64,000 nucleotides of DNA from Aselliscus stoliczkanus (taxonomy: Eukaryota > Chordata > Mammalia > Chiroptera > Hipposideridae): the NCBI GenBank assembly GCA_033961575.1, contig CM066732.1:74500687-74564686 (forward strand), given 5' to 3'. The notes beneath the pieces were generated by a model. That model worked only from the letters and a program-made list of their open reading frames with translations, searched no databases and was not told where the DNA came from. The number at the start of each line of letters is the position of its first letter. Positions within the stretch are counted from its first letter, which is position 1. The translations under genes were made by a program, and so were the position numbers. Below, piece after piece: positions 32,257 through 44,564 of this stretch.

Positions 32257-33429
32257 TTTACTCCCTATTGTTAGTCTAAAGCATGCCTTCCCAGGTAGAA
32301 GGGGCAAAGCATTGAGTGATTTTTTTGTTGTAATCTAGTGGTTTAAATCTTAGGTTTCAGTGGAAAAAAAATGAAGCATCCTGAATTATTGGCACATTAA
32401 CCTCTAGAGAGTAGAGTCATTGGTTAAGATTATCGATAGATGTTATTTTCAGTAACAAGAGTAGTGCGTTCCTCACCACAGCTAGAAGCGTGCAGTTTTG
32501 GGGAAGAATCCCATTACGGCAGTTCAGACTGGCTTAGATTTTCAGATTGTTTTCCACTGAGTTGATTCAGATTGCATCACTGGGTTTAAATAGACTGGCG
32601 TCATGACTGTTTCCTAAGACAATATTTGGCCTGCCTTTGGGTCCTCCCTAGGGAGGGTGTGGGCACAAAGATTGATTATGAGCTTTTACTTTCTTTAGAT
32701 GACCTGCCATTCATTCAGTTGACTATCAAAGCAAAACATCCATTTGTAATTGATGGACAGAATATCTGCTCTCCAAATTCTTGCCAGAAGGAATAACTTG
32801 GAACACTCTGTGGATAATTTCTGATCAAGAACTTAGTTCTGAGAAGCAACATTCACAGAGGGTTGTCTGAATATATGCAGCCCATAATTTCCCTAGATGA
32901 TTGTTTCTCAAAGCGTCATCTTCAGATTTCCCCAAAATGTAAACAGGTATTATATGATAAAAAGATCAAGTTATTTTGGTAAAACTCTGGGTTAGACAAA
33001 GTTTCTTTACTGAAGGACTCCTTGGAGCCTTTAATATGTGTTGACGTGGGTGTAAATTTCCAAAGAGATCTAATATGAGTATGCAATATTGCCCAACTGT
33101 ACTTGACCACAGAAATCTTTGTTTTAGATCATATCACAAGGATTAGTCACGTTGCTCAGAACATGCCTTGTTCTAGATATTCTCAATTCTTTCCTTGGAC
33201 CAAGCTAGTTCATCAGAGCTCTGGGCATTTGGCTACATTACTCTGGTCTCTCTGTCCTAGAATGACTTTAAATTTAAGGAATGTGATTAGCCTACAGTAA
33301 AGGACATTGTAAAAAATAGCCCTAAAGCATTCACTATTATATTTAATACAGGGAATCCCTGGAACACGTTTTCTACAGCCCAGTCAGTGACTCTTTGTGA
33401 GAGTCCATGCAAACAACTCTCTCTGTTGT
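32257..33429. other. Single-copy sequence, no gene seen
   Basis: No recognised repeat or protein. Confidence 0.4.
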
Positions 33430-33515
33430 TTTCTTTAGTTAAAATTTATTGGGGTGACAATGGTTAGTAAAGTTACATAGATTTCAGGTCTCCTAAGTCT
33501 AGGATAGTTGTGTGT
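33430..33515 (-). repeat. LINE-1 3' end fragment, older subfamily
   Basis: AAAATTTATTGGGGTGACAA then TGGTTAGTAAAGTTACATAG, the reverse complement of the same 3' end seen at 59310-59440. Confidence 0.65.
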
Positions 33516-33739
33516 CACTGAATAACTCTTCTTTTTAAATCCTATAGGCACTATAAATTTTGTAACTGATTTTTTTTTCTTTGATTTGACAGCTAGGAAG
33601 TTCAGAGTGAAATTGGCAGCCCACCTCTAACAATTCTACATGACTTTATGGTATGCATTTTGTACAAATTTTATCTTGGTTTACATCTGATTTATTTTCC
33701 ATACTTTCTATTTTATTTGATTTCCAAATTTAATAACCT

Positions 33740-33935
33740 GGTTCATTCACTATTTCAATACATGCTTAATTAGCCTTTTCTAGGGGACAAGCACTGGTCT
33801 AGGCATTGGAAATATAATGGTAAAAAAATATACGTGGTCTTTTCTCTCCAGATCTTACAGTCTACAGGTGGATATAGACTAGTAAATATACAATATACCA
33901 TATTCAGTGTAATAAATACTCAATGGAGGAAGTAT
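33740..33935 (+). repeat. Ancient mammalian repeat, family not assigned
   Basis: ATTCACTATTTCAATACATG, GGACAAGCACTGGTCTAGGC, TTACAGTCTACAGGTGGATA and AATAAATACTCAATGGAGGA. Same class as 43050-43260 and 58700-58990. Confidence 0.5.
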
Positions 33936-35292
33936 AATAGGAATATTTACCACCCTCACCCCCACCCCCACCCAGCGGAGAGATGAGTAACACTGTTCAA
34001 GCTGCTAGAATAAGCAAGCATCAGAAATAAACTCTTCAAGCACACTGGCCTACAAACTGCTTTGGACTCTTCCTTTATCCTGTGGTCAAGCACTTTGGTG
34101 CCCATCCCCCATCCTAAGCTGCATCCAAGCATGGAACCCCTGTGTTGCATTTCTACATCAGTTCTTCCTGCTTTGGTGCTTGGGCTTATACCTGCTCTCA
34201 TTTCCTAGAAGGAAATTCTGCAAAGTCCCAGGGCTAAAAGTACTTAGCCTGGGATAATCTGTATTGTCAATATCCCACTGTCTGGAGGCCCTTCCATATC
34301 TAATAAACCAGACATAGTCAGGGAGGGGGTACAAAGAGGGAGTAAAAGGGCAAGAGGACCCACACGTTGGACATCCCTGCATATAGAGGGAAGACTAGCT
34401 AAGAAGGATCCAGAGAAGGAGCTGTCAGAGAGACAGGAAGCCCCAAGTGGCTCAGGGTCATGGAAGCCTTGAGAAGAGAGGACTTTTAAATATACACAAT
34501 GCTACAGGGGATTCAGGAAGATTAAAGATTGTTATGCAGCCATTGGCTTTGGTGATGTGATAATAACATCAGGTAATGACAATCTTCAAGCAGCAAAGTA
34601 AACTGGGTGGTGAGGATGCAAAGAGTTAAGGATTATACAATCCAGTGTGATTGTGGGTGGTGAGGCAGTGGAAACAAGTATGGACTAGCTTCTTGACAAT
34701 TTGGGGAGTAGAGGGAAAGTGAGAGGTAGGGTGGTACTTTAAGGGAATAGCAGGGTCAGGAGAAGGTTGGTGCTTTTTTGAATGACCGAATGCTTCACCC
34801 ATATACATTTCTCATCACAAAAGGCTGACGAAATGTAGCTATGCCACGGTTGCTGGGCACTGGGATAATGCATACAGTCAACATTCTGAAATGCTTCTTA
34901 AAAGAGCACTTGAATCATAACCTAAATTTTTAGGAGGGGCAGTGATTTCTTATCCACCGTATCTTGATCAAACTTCAGATAGCCTTAACCTAATATTTGA
35001 AAAGTGAATAGTTTAAACTCATTTGTTGAGCTGTTCCTTTGCAGTGGTGTAATAGCCAAACAGTGACAACGAAACAGAGAATTTTGCAAGCAGAGCACCT
35101 CTGCTGACGGCAGCAGCCCAGGGTGGCAGCTGTTCAGGATGAAAAGTGAGGGCTTGGCATTGAAAAAACAGAGGGAAGGCCTGAAGGGTCAGGGTAAAGA
35201 TTGTTCACCAAAGTCTTCTTAGGTTGTAAGTATAGAATATAGGACCATAATTTAGGTAATAGGGCAATGAAGCCAAAAATTTCCTGGTGACT

Positions 35293-35296
<4 letters not shown>
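33936..35296. other. Single-copy sequence, no gene seen
   Basis: No recognised repeat other than a CCCCACC-rich tract near 33950. No protein resemblance. Confidence 0.4.

Positions 35297-35339
<43 letters not shown>
35297..35339. repeat. (CA)n microsatellite
   Basis: About 21 CA units. Confidence 0.97.
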
Positions 35340-35341
<2 letters not shown>

Positions 35342-35714
35342 CTGTACTACTGGTCCATCTCCATGTGTGCCTGCTGGAGCCCAAGCCTGTCTGTGCTCTG
35401 AGATCATTCTACTTCCAGGAGAGACTCAGACAAGAGGCTGTGAACCGTTTCCCCAGATTCTTTGCTTGGCTGCCTCTAAGGGTCTGCTGCCCGCATGGTT
35501 CTTGACCCTTTACTGGCCTCTCATCTGCTCCTTCACTGATGAGTCATGGCTTCCTCTCATCCCCATTATAGATGTTTGCCCTACACAAGCTTGTTTCCTT
35601 CATTGCAAATCCTTGGTGGGGGCCCTCTCTTCACCCTGACATTTCACTCATCACTCTTGCCCTGCCTGCCTCTCCAATAACCAGTGCTAGCTCATTGGGC
35701 CAGGGATAAGCTTA
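35340..35714. other. Unassigned sequence, possibly old L2
   Basis: CTGGCCTCTCATCTGCTCCT-type wording hints at an old L2 but is not convincing. Confidence 0.3.
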
Positions 35715-35935
35715 TACGTCAGCTAACTTTAGTGAGTGTTACTATGTGCCAGGCACTGTTCTAACTGCTTTATGTGAATTATTTCATTTGATCACCTTAA
35801 CAACTCCTTGAGGTGATGGGTTTACAGATGAGAAAACAGGCACAGTTTAAGCAACTTGTCCAAGAGATACATCTAGGAAGTTTCAGAGCTGAGATCCTGG
35901 CTTCAGAGCCCATGGTCTTAACTCGTATTATTACA
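35715..35935 (-). repeat. MIR SINE
   Basis: Near-complete reverse MIR: ACTATGTGCCAGGCACTGTT, GTGAATTATTTCATTTGATC, AGATGAGAAAACAGGCACAG, AACTTGTCCAAGAGATACAT, CAGAGCCCATGGTCTTAAC. Confidence 0.88.
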
Positions 35936-36246
35936 TGGCCTCATCTGTAAGTTTAGATGAGAAGGACCAGGAGCACAGACTATTTGTAGGGATCAGAAGC
36001 CCAGGCAGATGCTGGGTATCAGAAGCATTGAAATCCAGGCCTAGAATCTGAGCAACAGGCCCCAGGCTTCCATAGATAGAGGAAGGATCCACTGCATCCT
36101 TTCCGTTGGGAAAGCCCATCCAGGGGACAGCTAGGCAGGGCTGGAGAATGAGGTGGCACCCAAATGAGTAGGAAAGAGGAGGATTAGGACTGTATCTGCC
36201 CAATCCAATGGTTCCATTGTCTTCCTTCGACCTACATGAGAAGATA
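35936..36246. other. Unassigned sequence
   Basis: No gene or recognised repeat. Confidence 0.4.
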
Positions 36247-36701
36247 TGTTATGGGTTGAATTGTATTTCTCCCAAAAGATGTTAAATTCCCACCCCCAAG
36301 TACCTGTGAATGTGACCTTATTTGGAAATAGGGGTTTTGCATGTGGTCATGTTAAGATGAGGTCATTAGAGTGGGTCCTAATCCAATATGACTGTATCCT
36401 TATAAAAAGGGGAAATTTGGACCCAGAGGCAGACACATACGGAGGGCTCCATGTAAAGATGAAGGCAAAGATTGGGATGATGCACCTACAAGTCAAAGAG
36501 AGCCAAGGATTGCCAGCAATCCACCAGAAGCTGGGAGAGATAACCACAGAAGGGTCTCTCCCTCACATCCCTCTGAAAGAACTAATTCTGCTGACACCTT
36601 AATCCTGAACTTCTAGCCTCATAACTGTGATAACAATTAGTTTCTGTTGTTTAAGCCGCTCAACATGTACTTTGTTATAGCAGCCTTCATTAACTAATAC
36701 A
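36247..36701 (+). repeat. MaLR-type solo LTR (MLT1A-like)
   Basis: Starts TGTTATGGGTTGAATTGTAT and ends TTCATTAACTAATACA. Internal landmarks GTGACCTTATTTGGAAATAG, AAGATGAGGTCATTAGAGTG, CTAATCCAATATGACTG, AGCCAAGGATTGCCAGCAAT. The 118-codon frame at 36246-36602 lies wholly inside and is chance. Single LTR without internal region, the usual outcome of LTR-LTR recombination. Confidence 0.88.
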
Positions 36702-37808
36702 AAACCTAATGCCAAAGTCCCAACTCCGTGCCCAACTCAGGTAAGGCTAAAAGGTTCTGGGCTGTGGATCTCACTCACAAGTAACAAAGCCCTCTCAGGA
36801 TCCCTGTCTCCTATGATGAAGAGATGCTGGAATAGCAAGAAGGAAAGGTGAAAAAAGGAATATTTGTGAGGAACTGTGGCCTTTCAGAAGATAGAGGCAA
36901 GTTAAGGCCATATTTTCAGACTTAATATGAACTTGACTAGTACTGTGCCAGCCATCAGCTGGTAGCTCCTGCCATCTGTCTCCAGCAACACAGATCTGCA
37001 ACACCCTCATATGAAGAAATAAACACGTGCCTTACAAATCATCTTGTATCAACATTCTGCATTGCAGAGCAGGTGAACTAGTTAGGATGGGCTGCATGTC
37101 ATTCTAGAGGAGCTGCCGGATATTCATGCATGCCTCCACCTCCCAAGCTGGACTTTTCAAGGCAAAGAAAGAACTATAGAGAACTGGGAAATACATTTAC
37201 TTCCCAAAGAATCAGCAGTTGTGGAAAAGCCCTGTGAAAGAAAAGAACAGTCAGAGCTTTATTATGAAGATCTCTACACCACTTGCTACGCTATACTTAT
37301 AAAGACGAAAGGTTTCTCACACAGTGACTTGCATTTGATCTCTCTAGTTCTCATTTCCACTCTTCTGGGACATTAGCGTAGTAGGGCCCGATTTATAGGA
37401 TTAGTCATAGCAAAGCACAGTGATTCAACTCTTTACAGGAAAACAATGTGTCCAAGCCATCAGTCTACAAGTATGTGTCATTATGTGGGAATCTGAACAA
37501 AATGGGACATTGCAATCTCGGAACGCACTGGTATCCATTAGGAGTTTTAGAAGTCTTACTGGGTGCTGCTGTCACAACCACCCTCTAAGGTCTGCGAGGA
37601 TTCTGGGGCACTGTGGTGTGAAAGCCAGAAATGTTGAAATTCCCAGCCTGTGCAGTCATATATTGACAAGCGTCATCAGAGTCAAAGTTAAGTAATCGAT
37701 TGTGCCTGAGTTGGGGTTCACAGTCTCAAATCCAGTTTTTTTCTGGGACATAAGAAACAATCCTGAACTTGGTCTAGTAAAAAAGCATCTAGGACTTCTT
37801 TTTCTTTT
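36702..37808. other. Single-copy sequence, no gene seen
   Basis: No recognised repeat or protein. Confidence 0.4.
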
Positions 37809-38251
37809 TTTTTTAGAGATTTTTATTGGGAAATTGGGGGAGGGGAACAGCATTGAGGAACCAGGGAAGGGGAACAGACAAGTTGCTGTCCTTTTGTTCT
37901 TCAGTCTAGTTGTGGAGGACGTTGCTTCACTGGCCCATGTTGGTATTGTCATTGCGTTCTTCCCGGATGAGGCAGATGGGTCGCCGGCCTCTTGAAGGCC
38001 ACTCACGGTGGCTCTTGGCTGCTCATGCTGGCTGCTGGCCACCCACTGTAGCCTGTGGCAGCCCACTGAGCAGGAGGGCAGCTGTGCCGTCTCCGGGGAC
38101 TAACAGCAGCCCGGCTCCAGGTGGAGCTGTTGTTCACCATCTTAGCTGTAGAGGGCAATGTCACTGGCCCTCATATGTGGGATCCAAACCCTGCTGCTCA
38201 AAGCCAGCATCCCAAGCCAGCTCTTAATCAATGCACCACTAGGCTGGCCCA
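37809..38251 (-). mobile_element. Long composite SINE
   Basis: TTTTATTGGGAAATTGGGGG tail, TCTAGTTGTGGAGGACGTTG, TGGCAGCCCACTGAGCAGGA and head ending CACTAGGCTGGCCC. Flanked by AGGACTTCTTTTTCTTTT (37791-37808) and AGGCCTTCTTTTTCTTTT (38252-38269), an 18-bp duplication with one mismatch. Confidence 0.92.
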
Positions 38252-38339
38252 AGGCCTTCTTTTTCTTTTAGTCAATAAAAATTTGCCTCTAACATATACA
38301 TGTGATATTAGTAACCAAACATATGTTTCTTCTAATGGA

Positions 38340-38495
38340 AAGAAGACTGCCAGGGAATCAGGGACACTGGACCTCTGTTCTGAATGTAGGACTCCAGGTA
38401 TTTCTACCTCTCTGTGCCTCTTTCCTCATTTGTAATAGTTGGACTTGGACCCAATAACCTCAAAGGTATCCTCTTATTCTAAAATTTCACAATTT
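38340..38495 (+). repeat. MIR-family SINE fragment
   Basis: CTCTCTGTGCCTCTTTCCTC, ATTTGTAATAGTTGGACTTG and ATTCTAAAATTTCACAA: MIR3-like. Confidence 0.5.
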
Positions 38496-41299
38496 TTGCC
38501 TCTAACCTCAATATAATCATATGATTGAACAAATATATGATTTGTAGCATATTATCAAGTAATCGTTTGAGAAAGAAGAACAAAATTATTGCTATCAAAA
38601 TGGAAAACACTCCACTTTTTCCTATTATCACTTTGTGACCTAATTTCGGTTATGAGCATCTTATTATTAATACAAATTACATGTGATTATTAATATTGTA
38701 CACAAATTCTAGTAATAGTAAAACAAGGATGCAATGTTGTTCAATACCCACAATAATCAAATAAATATCTGTTTGGCAGATATCAGTGGATGTGAATTGG
38801 AAGTGTTGAGAAAGGATGGCATACCCAGGTTGTGGCCAATTCCTTGTTTCAATTGTTCTTATAATTTCAATGGAGCTTTCACAATATTCCTGCCCAGAAC
38901 TGCTGTGTCATTTTCTTAGGTATTGTCAAAATGGCTGCTTTGCTCGATCCCAGAAGAGAAAATGTTTCACCAAAAATCAAAACATCCATTTTAATCTACA
39001 AAGTCTAAGGCAGCATTTTATTATTGTTATTATCATTATTATTATTATCATCATCATCATTGAAAATTAAAGGTGCAATACTAAATATTTTCAGTGGTGG
39101 AAGCTATAGAACTTTTACCTTTTTACAAAGCGGGGAATACAATATGGCTCTGATTACCCGCTGCTTGCGTGGGACAGCCAAGGCTTTCAGTGAATGGACT
39201 TTCTGCTGACAAGCTCTTAAAAGGTTGTATGCTTGGCCCTTAGCCTTTAAGCATGGTGAACATTTGCCATGGATAGCAGCCTTGAAAACCCTGTGGCCCA
39301 TAACAAAAGGATATTTTCCCCCTTTTACAGGGTCAAACATATGATGCATACTTCTCTGTCAGTGCTGGTACCACAGACAAGTTCCTTTCATAGAATAGCA
39401 TACATAAAGCCTGTAATTATCAGCTGCAGGTAGTGGCCACCTGCTCATGGAACTCACAGAAATGGAAAAAATGTGGAAGAATCTGTAGGAAGAATGCTCC
39501 GTTTCAAATGACCCTGAGAGGCCCTGCTTCTGGGGTTTTTTAAAATAGATATGACTTTTAATCAGCCTCCTTTTCCTTACCGAACTGGCAATTTCAGAGT
39601 CAGAAGGTAATCATACAGAGACAATTATGGCTTCAAGAACTTTCCCAACATAGTCAGGGCACTGCTCCATCAAATTTTATACTACCGTATTCTCTGGGCT
39701 TACTGCATTCTACTTACAGAGCTATGATGCATTTATTCGGTATTCATTTTGGTGTTTGATTATGTAGTAGATGCTTATGTGCACTGCCCAGATCCCCACT
39801 GAGGACTGAGGTGCTTATTCTCTCAGCTACCAGGAGTGTTGCCTACTGAAGGTTTATAGCTGAGTCCCTCCCCAGGAATTGCCTTCAGCCTAAGGAAGCT
39901 ACTTCACACAGGTTACCACCACTCCCTGAGGTAGCCCATATCCAGTGATTGGTCTATGCAGGGATAGAGGTCCATCCCTTTATTTCAATTCTGGGAGGCT
40001 CTGAAGGGCTACTCCAGGTTTAGAGCTTCCCAGGGGATCAACTGAAGTCTCTGTTGTAACTGAATTATGTTCAACTTCTCTTTCTGCCCATCATGACTCC
40101 CTCACTCCCTTTTTTTAAAAAAAACACTGTTTTGTTACTGACAGCATTCTCCAAGTAAACTACTTGCATGCAACCTAAAATAGATTTAGAAGAAGTTTCT
40201 ATGTTTAAAATATTTTTTTAAAGAAAAACATAAAAATTCAGATTATCGATCAGACATTTCAACGACTATCTCAGATTTAGGCTCCTAGAATGGAAAGACC
40301 CAGCTATCCATTGCCAGCTCCTATGTGATTCTACTCTGGAATAACTTGAGACTCACTGAATCATTGGATTTTGTCTACAACCTTGGGGAAAGCTGAGTCA
40401 GTTTTCTAAACACATTACTCCGTTGTTTTTAGTCATTTCAAGATTTCTAAAATAAGTCATAAACTACTATCTGGATGAAATCCCATCTGCTACAAGAGTG
40501 TATCCCTGAAACGAAGCTGCCATTTAGTCTTCTCCCAGGATGCCAAGGGAGATGGATCTGAATGTAGAGAGAGCCTGAGGTCATGTCCAGTCAATTCCGA
40601 TCTCAGGGTGAGGGGCGGGGGTGTCGACCCTTGGTCATCTCGAAGCCAAAAAAACCTGAGAAGGCCAATCACTTCTAGGGACGGCCTTGAGGATTTATTC
40701 GACTCCAGGATGTGCTCAAGACTATTTGGGAGATATTAAATGAAAGCTAACCAAGTTCTCAGATTCCCTGAGAACTGATCTGAGCTTCCTCAAGTCAGCT
40801 GTATTGGGGACTACATAGGCCTGGGCTAGGGCAGTTTATTCTTTTGCCAAGGCCAGGGTCAGGAATGTGAATCAGGGCACAGTTGCCTACTTGACTGCCA
40901 TCTATTTTATGCTGTTGTAGTGACTGAGTTGATGTCAACTTGACTGTGCCCCCCCAAAAGGTTCTGGTGTCTTTTTAGGACTCAACACATCACACTGAAA
41001 TGGCTTCTTGCCACTCTTAGAGTGAAGGAGATTCTATGTGACAATCTTTCCTTATTACTACTAAACATTTATTGAGTTCTAGCTGTACGAGAGAGAAAGC
41101 CCCTGACCCCTAGGCATGTGTAGTGCAAGAAACAGGACACATATAGCTGTATCAGTACTTTCCATTACCAACTGATTGTTCTCAGATCATTGCCCAAATT
41201 GCCCGTAATGTTGGATATTTGGGATTATCAGATTTATGTGAAATGCTCACTGATCTGAATGTTCTTCTGGAAAGGTTCTTTGTGGTCTTTCTCAAATTT
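38496..41299. other. Single-copy sequence with one simple repeat, no gene seen
   Basis: Contains (ATT/ATC)n at about 39018-39061. The part 39080-39540 is repeat-free with mixed composition and could be conserved, though no frame there resembles a protein. The rest is unassigned. Confidence 0.4.
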
Positions 41300-41349
41300 G
41301 TTTTATTTATTTATTTATTTACTTACTTACTTACTTACTTACTTATTTT
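41300..41349. repeat. (TTTA)n/(CTTA)n simple repeat
   Basis: Four TTTA-type units followed by about seven ACTT units. Confidence 0.9.
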
Positions 41350-41454
41350 TATTATGGTTTACCAAACTATTATAGCAAACCACTCTTTCCTGCCCATCAG
41401 GAAAGCTACTTGCATTTCTTAAAACAAAACACAAAACGAAACAAAACAAAACAA

Positions 41455-41705
41455 AGACACTCATCTATTTTTAAAATTGGTAATATGTTCAAAATCAAAA
41501 CATGGTTCAAATATCAAAAATTGTATAAGATATATAATGAAATCTCCTCCCAACCCTACTTCTCATCTGTCTAATAAAAATTTTCAATGCACCCTAAAAT
41601 TACCAAAACCAGGTAGTTTTTCTATCCTTTTTATGTGGCAGCACATCACATACATTTCTCTGCACTTTGCTCTTTTCATTTATTTAATAATATGATTTAG
41701 AGATC
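41455..41705 (-). repeat. Old L1M 3' region
   Basis: CAAATATCAAAAATTGTATA, GAAATCTCCTCCCAACCCTA, CACTTTGCTCTTTTCATTTA: reverse old L1 3'UTR. Confidence 0.55.
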
Positions 41706-41949
41706 TTGTGTTAGTCATTCAACTTTCAATAAACATTATTCTTCTTTCAAGAAAGATCCAGAACTATCTTTGCCAATGGCTAGGGTGGAAGCCACACAGC
41801 CTGAGTTCAGAGTAAGATGGTTGACCAAGACATAGGTGGCCTGTGCGGTGAGGGTAAGGTTATGACTTCTGAGTCATCCGAGATCAACAGAAGATAGAAA
41901 AAGAGAAGGAAACATTCAGATTGCCCCCGTCCCAAGGAAGTTATGCTGG

Positions 41950-42195
41950 ATCTACATTGAGAGAGCTGGCTTTGGAATCAGAGGTGGGTTCAAACCCTGT
42001 GTGAGCTAAGCACCTGTAGGTAAACTACTTAATTTCCATTAACCTAAATTTTCTTATCTGTGAAATGGGAAGAGTAATAGCCATTTGTAGGGGTTCTAGA
42101 GGTTAAATGAGGTAATGTATAAAAAGTTCTCAGCACAGTGCCTGACACATAACTGCAGATCAATAAATTTGCAGCTGCATTATAATTATTAAGCT
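41950..42195 (+). repeat. MIR SINE
   Basis: GCTGGCTTTGGAATCAGAGG, GGTAAACTACTTAATTTCCA, TTATCTGTGAAATGGGAAGA, GTTCTCAGCACAGTGCCTGA. Confidence 0.82.
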
Positions 42196-43049
42196 TAATA
42201 AGGGAGGAGATTTCCTAGAGGCCAGAGAGCGTGACACCAACCATCAGGTGAGACAAACTTCTGCCTCATCTGGAGTGGTGACCTCAGACCTCGGGTGACG
42301 AGGCCTTCTTCTCCCAGGACTAGGAACCATGAAGCACCAAGAAGCATGACATGAGCACAGCCTGAGGGCCAAGCAGGAAGGACCTTACTTTACCCATGAG
42401 ATGAAATGACTAGTTGACTCTAGAGGTACAGGTAACTTCATAAAACGGCATGCCTGGAAGAGGCATGGTGTTTGCTTACATTAGATTGCTAAAAGTTATA
42501 TGGAAAAATCAAACTTAAGTACTAATAATGGCAAATGCTGATGTAATAGGAAAAAAATGTTATTTTTAACACACACACTCATTACCCATCTTCAAAAGGC
42601 ATGAGTCTACTGGGAGCCCTGATAGGTGTGGGCATACACTATCAGAGAAAGAAGCTTGGGGAGGGATGTATTGTTCTGTATAATAGAGGGAGGAAGCTTT
42701 TGAGTTTGAAGCACAATGAAAAGGACCTCAGGGAACAAATAGCTCTGATCAGGGATTGTTAAGGAGTCCACCCTTCCCTAATATGCCTAAAAAGTCTTGA
42801 GTGAAATCAACATCACTCACTAAGGCTTGTGATGTGAATCAATTCTTTTCTGGGGGAGTGTAAAGAGGTGCTGAGCTGTGTGTTCATATTGGTGAATTGT
42901 GACAACAGAGACTGCACATGGGGAAAGCTGCCATCAACTTTCCTGACCTGCTTTATATTGTGACTATGCATCCATCCCTTAAGTCGGGAGTTTGTTTCTT
43001 TGACTGGAGGTACATCGGGCGAAGGTTGAGGAGAAGGAATTCTCCTGAG
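42196..43049. other. Single-copy sequence, no gene seen
   Basis: No recognised repeat or protein. Confidence 0.4.
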
Positions 43050-43260
43050 GCTGTTCATTCAAGCAACACATATTTATTGAGCACTTATCCTGTACTGGGT
43101 GCTGTGCTACAACCAAAGGCACGGAGATACCAGAGATATGGTCTTTGTTGTTAAGAAAGTCTCAGTCCAATGAGGAAGGATGAGAAACAGTATGACAAGG
43201 GATGTGATGGGGTGGGGGTTGCAGAGGTTGCTATGGGAGCACATAAGAATGGTGCTGCGA
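43050..43260 (+). repeat. Ancient mammalian repeat, family not assigned
   Basis: TTCATTCAAGCAACACATAT, TATTGAGCACTTATCCTGTA, GGTGCTGTGCTACAACCAAA, then a GTTAAGAAAGTCTCAGTCCA block. Confidence 0.55.
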
Positions 43261-43453
43261 AAGGCCCCCAAATGAAGGGAAAACCCAGTGCTGAGAAACA
43301 AATCTACACAAGCAAAGCAGCTATGTTGGAAAACATTAGAATTGCCTTGTGAGTTAATGATCCAAAAGGAAGTAATTGAAACACAACATTCAGTGGAAGA
43401 GGCAGAAGTATCTGAACACTGTTCTTCTGGCCTCCTGGTTTTCCACTACTCTC

Positions 43454-43631
43454 CCCACCCTTTTTTTAAATTGGGAAACAGTGTGTTTTTCCAGGACCCA
43501 TCAGCTCCAAGTCAAGTAGCTGTTTCAATCTAGTTGTGGAGGGCACATCTCAGTGGCCCATGCGGGGATCGAACTGGCAACCTTGCTGTTATGAGCACTG
43601 TGCTTTAACTAACTGAGCTAACTGGCTGCCC
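43454..43631 (-). mobile_element. VES-like SINE
   Basis: Poly(T), TTTTTCCAGGACCCATCAGC, TCTAGTTGTGGAGGGCACAT, GGATCGAACTGGCAACCTTG and head GAGCTAACTGGCTGCCC. Exact 8-bp duplication CTACTCTC at 43446-43453 and 43632-43639. Confidence 0.92.
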
Positions 43632-43639
43632 CTACTCTC

Positions 43640-44199
43640 ATTTGTTTGTTCGCCCAACTCATCTCATGGTTTCCGTATTTTATTTCCAGAGGAGTCTGAC
43701 CAGAAAGAAACCTTGAAAAATACTATAGAATTGGTGCAGTTTCAAAAGCAGGTTGAAAGGAAGGAGGAGGTTAATTCATAAGCAAAGAAGAGACTCTTTA
43801 GATGACAGGTTAGTTGTTTCCAAGTACAATGAAGCGTGTAGCCAAACTGACTTCATAATGAGCTTGATTCTTTACTGTTATTTTAAATAATAGAATTTGC
43901 ATAAACCCAGAGTAGAAGGATTTCAGAACAAAGAAACGTATGTCCTCTGGATGCATCGCTGTTATAGGCAGCACTGTTATGCAGTAAGAAAAGGGAGAGG
44001 AGTTGACTAAATTAATGAGACACTTCATAGTTTAATTTACATACTTCAGATGAGTAGTGTCTTCCATGTATACAAGTTTGAGAAGATATATATTTATTTC
44101 AGCATTTTCTGAAACTGATCAAAACGTTTCTGAGGTTTTCTTTAGAGTGAATATGAATTTAAACCAACAATCAGTAATGTGGTTTTACACTACTTAGTG
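43640..44199. other. Single-copy sequence, no gene seen
   Basis: No recognised repeat or protein. Confidence 0.4.
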
Positions 44200-44425
44200 G
44201 TAGGGCATAGTAGAAAGAATCAGAAAGACCTAGGTTATAATCCTAGCTCTGCCATTTGCTAACTGTGGAAACTTGGAAAAATTTAGCCTCTCTGTGTTGC
44301 AATTTCCTCGTCACAAAAATGGGAATAATAATCTCAAAATATTCAGAATTTCTAGGAGCAATGAGATAATGGAAGTTTCTAGTACTATGATTGACATATA
44401 GTAGCTGCTTGATAAATCTTCCTTC
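44200..44425 (+). repeat. MIR SINE
   Basis: GACCTAGGTTATAATCCTAG, CTCTGCCATTTGCTAACTGT, TTTCCTCGTCACAAAAATGG, TAGCTGCTTGATAAATC. Confidence 0.8.
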
Positions 44426-44564
44426 TCCCGGTTTATTGTCAAGGTTTATTTTGACCAACAATTTTTCATTCAGACAACTTATTTATTATTCTTAAAAGTT
44501 AAAGCTTTGCCATCACTGAGGATATGTAACAAATGTGCTGTAGGCTTCTAGGAATATTTTTCTA

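Noticed and set aside
24896..35339. CRISPR-like arrays (regular short repeats)
   Set aside because: The repeats are dinucleotide or tetranucleotide microsatellites with no unique spacers, and the DNA is mammalian.
36246..36602. 118-codon plus-strand frame
   Set aside because: Entirely within the MLT1A-like LTR.
37656..38066. 136-codon minus-strand frame
   Set aside because: It runs through the composite SINE at 37809-38251; the same SINE gives similar frames at 17724 and 29465.
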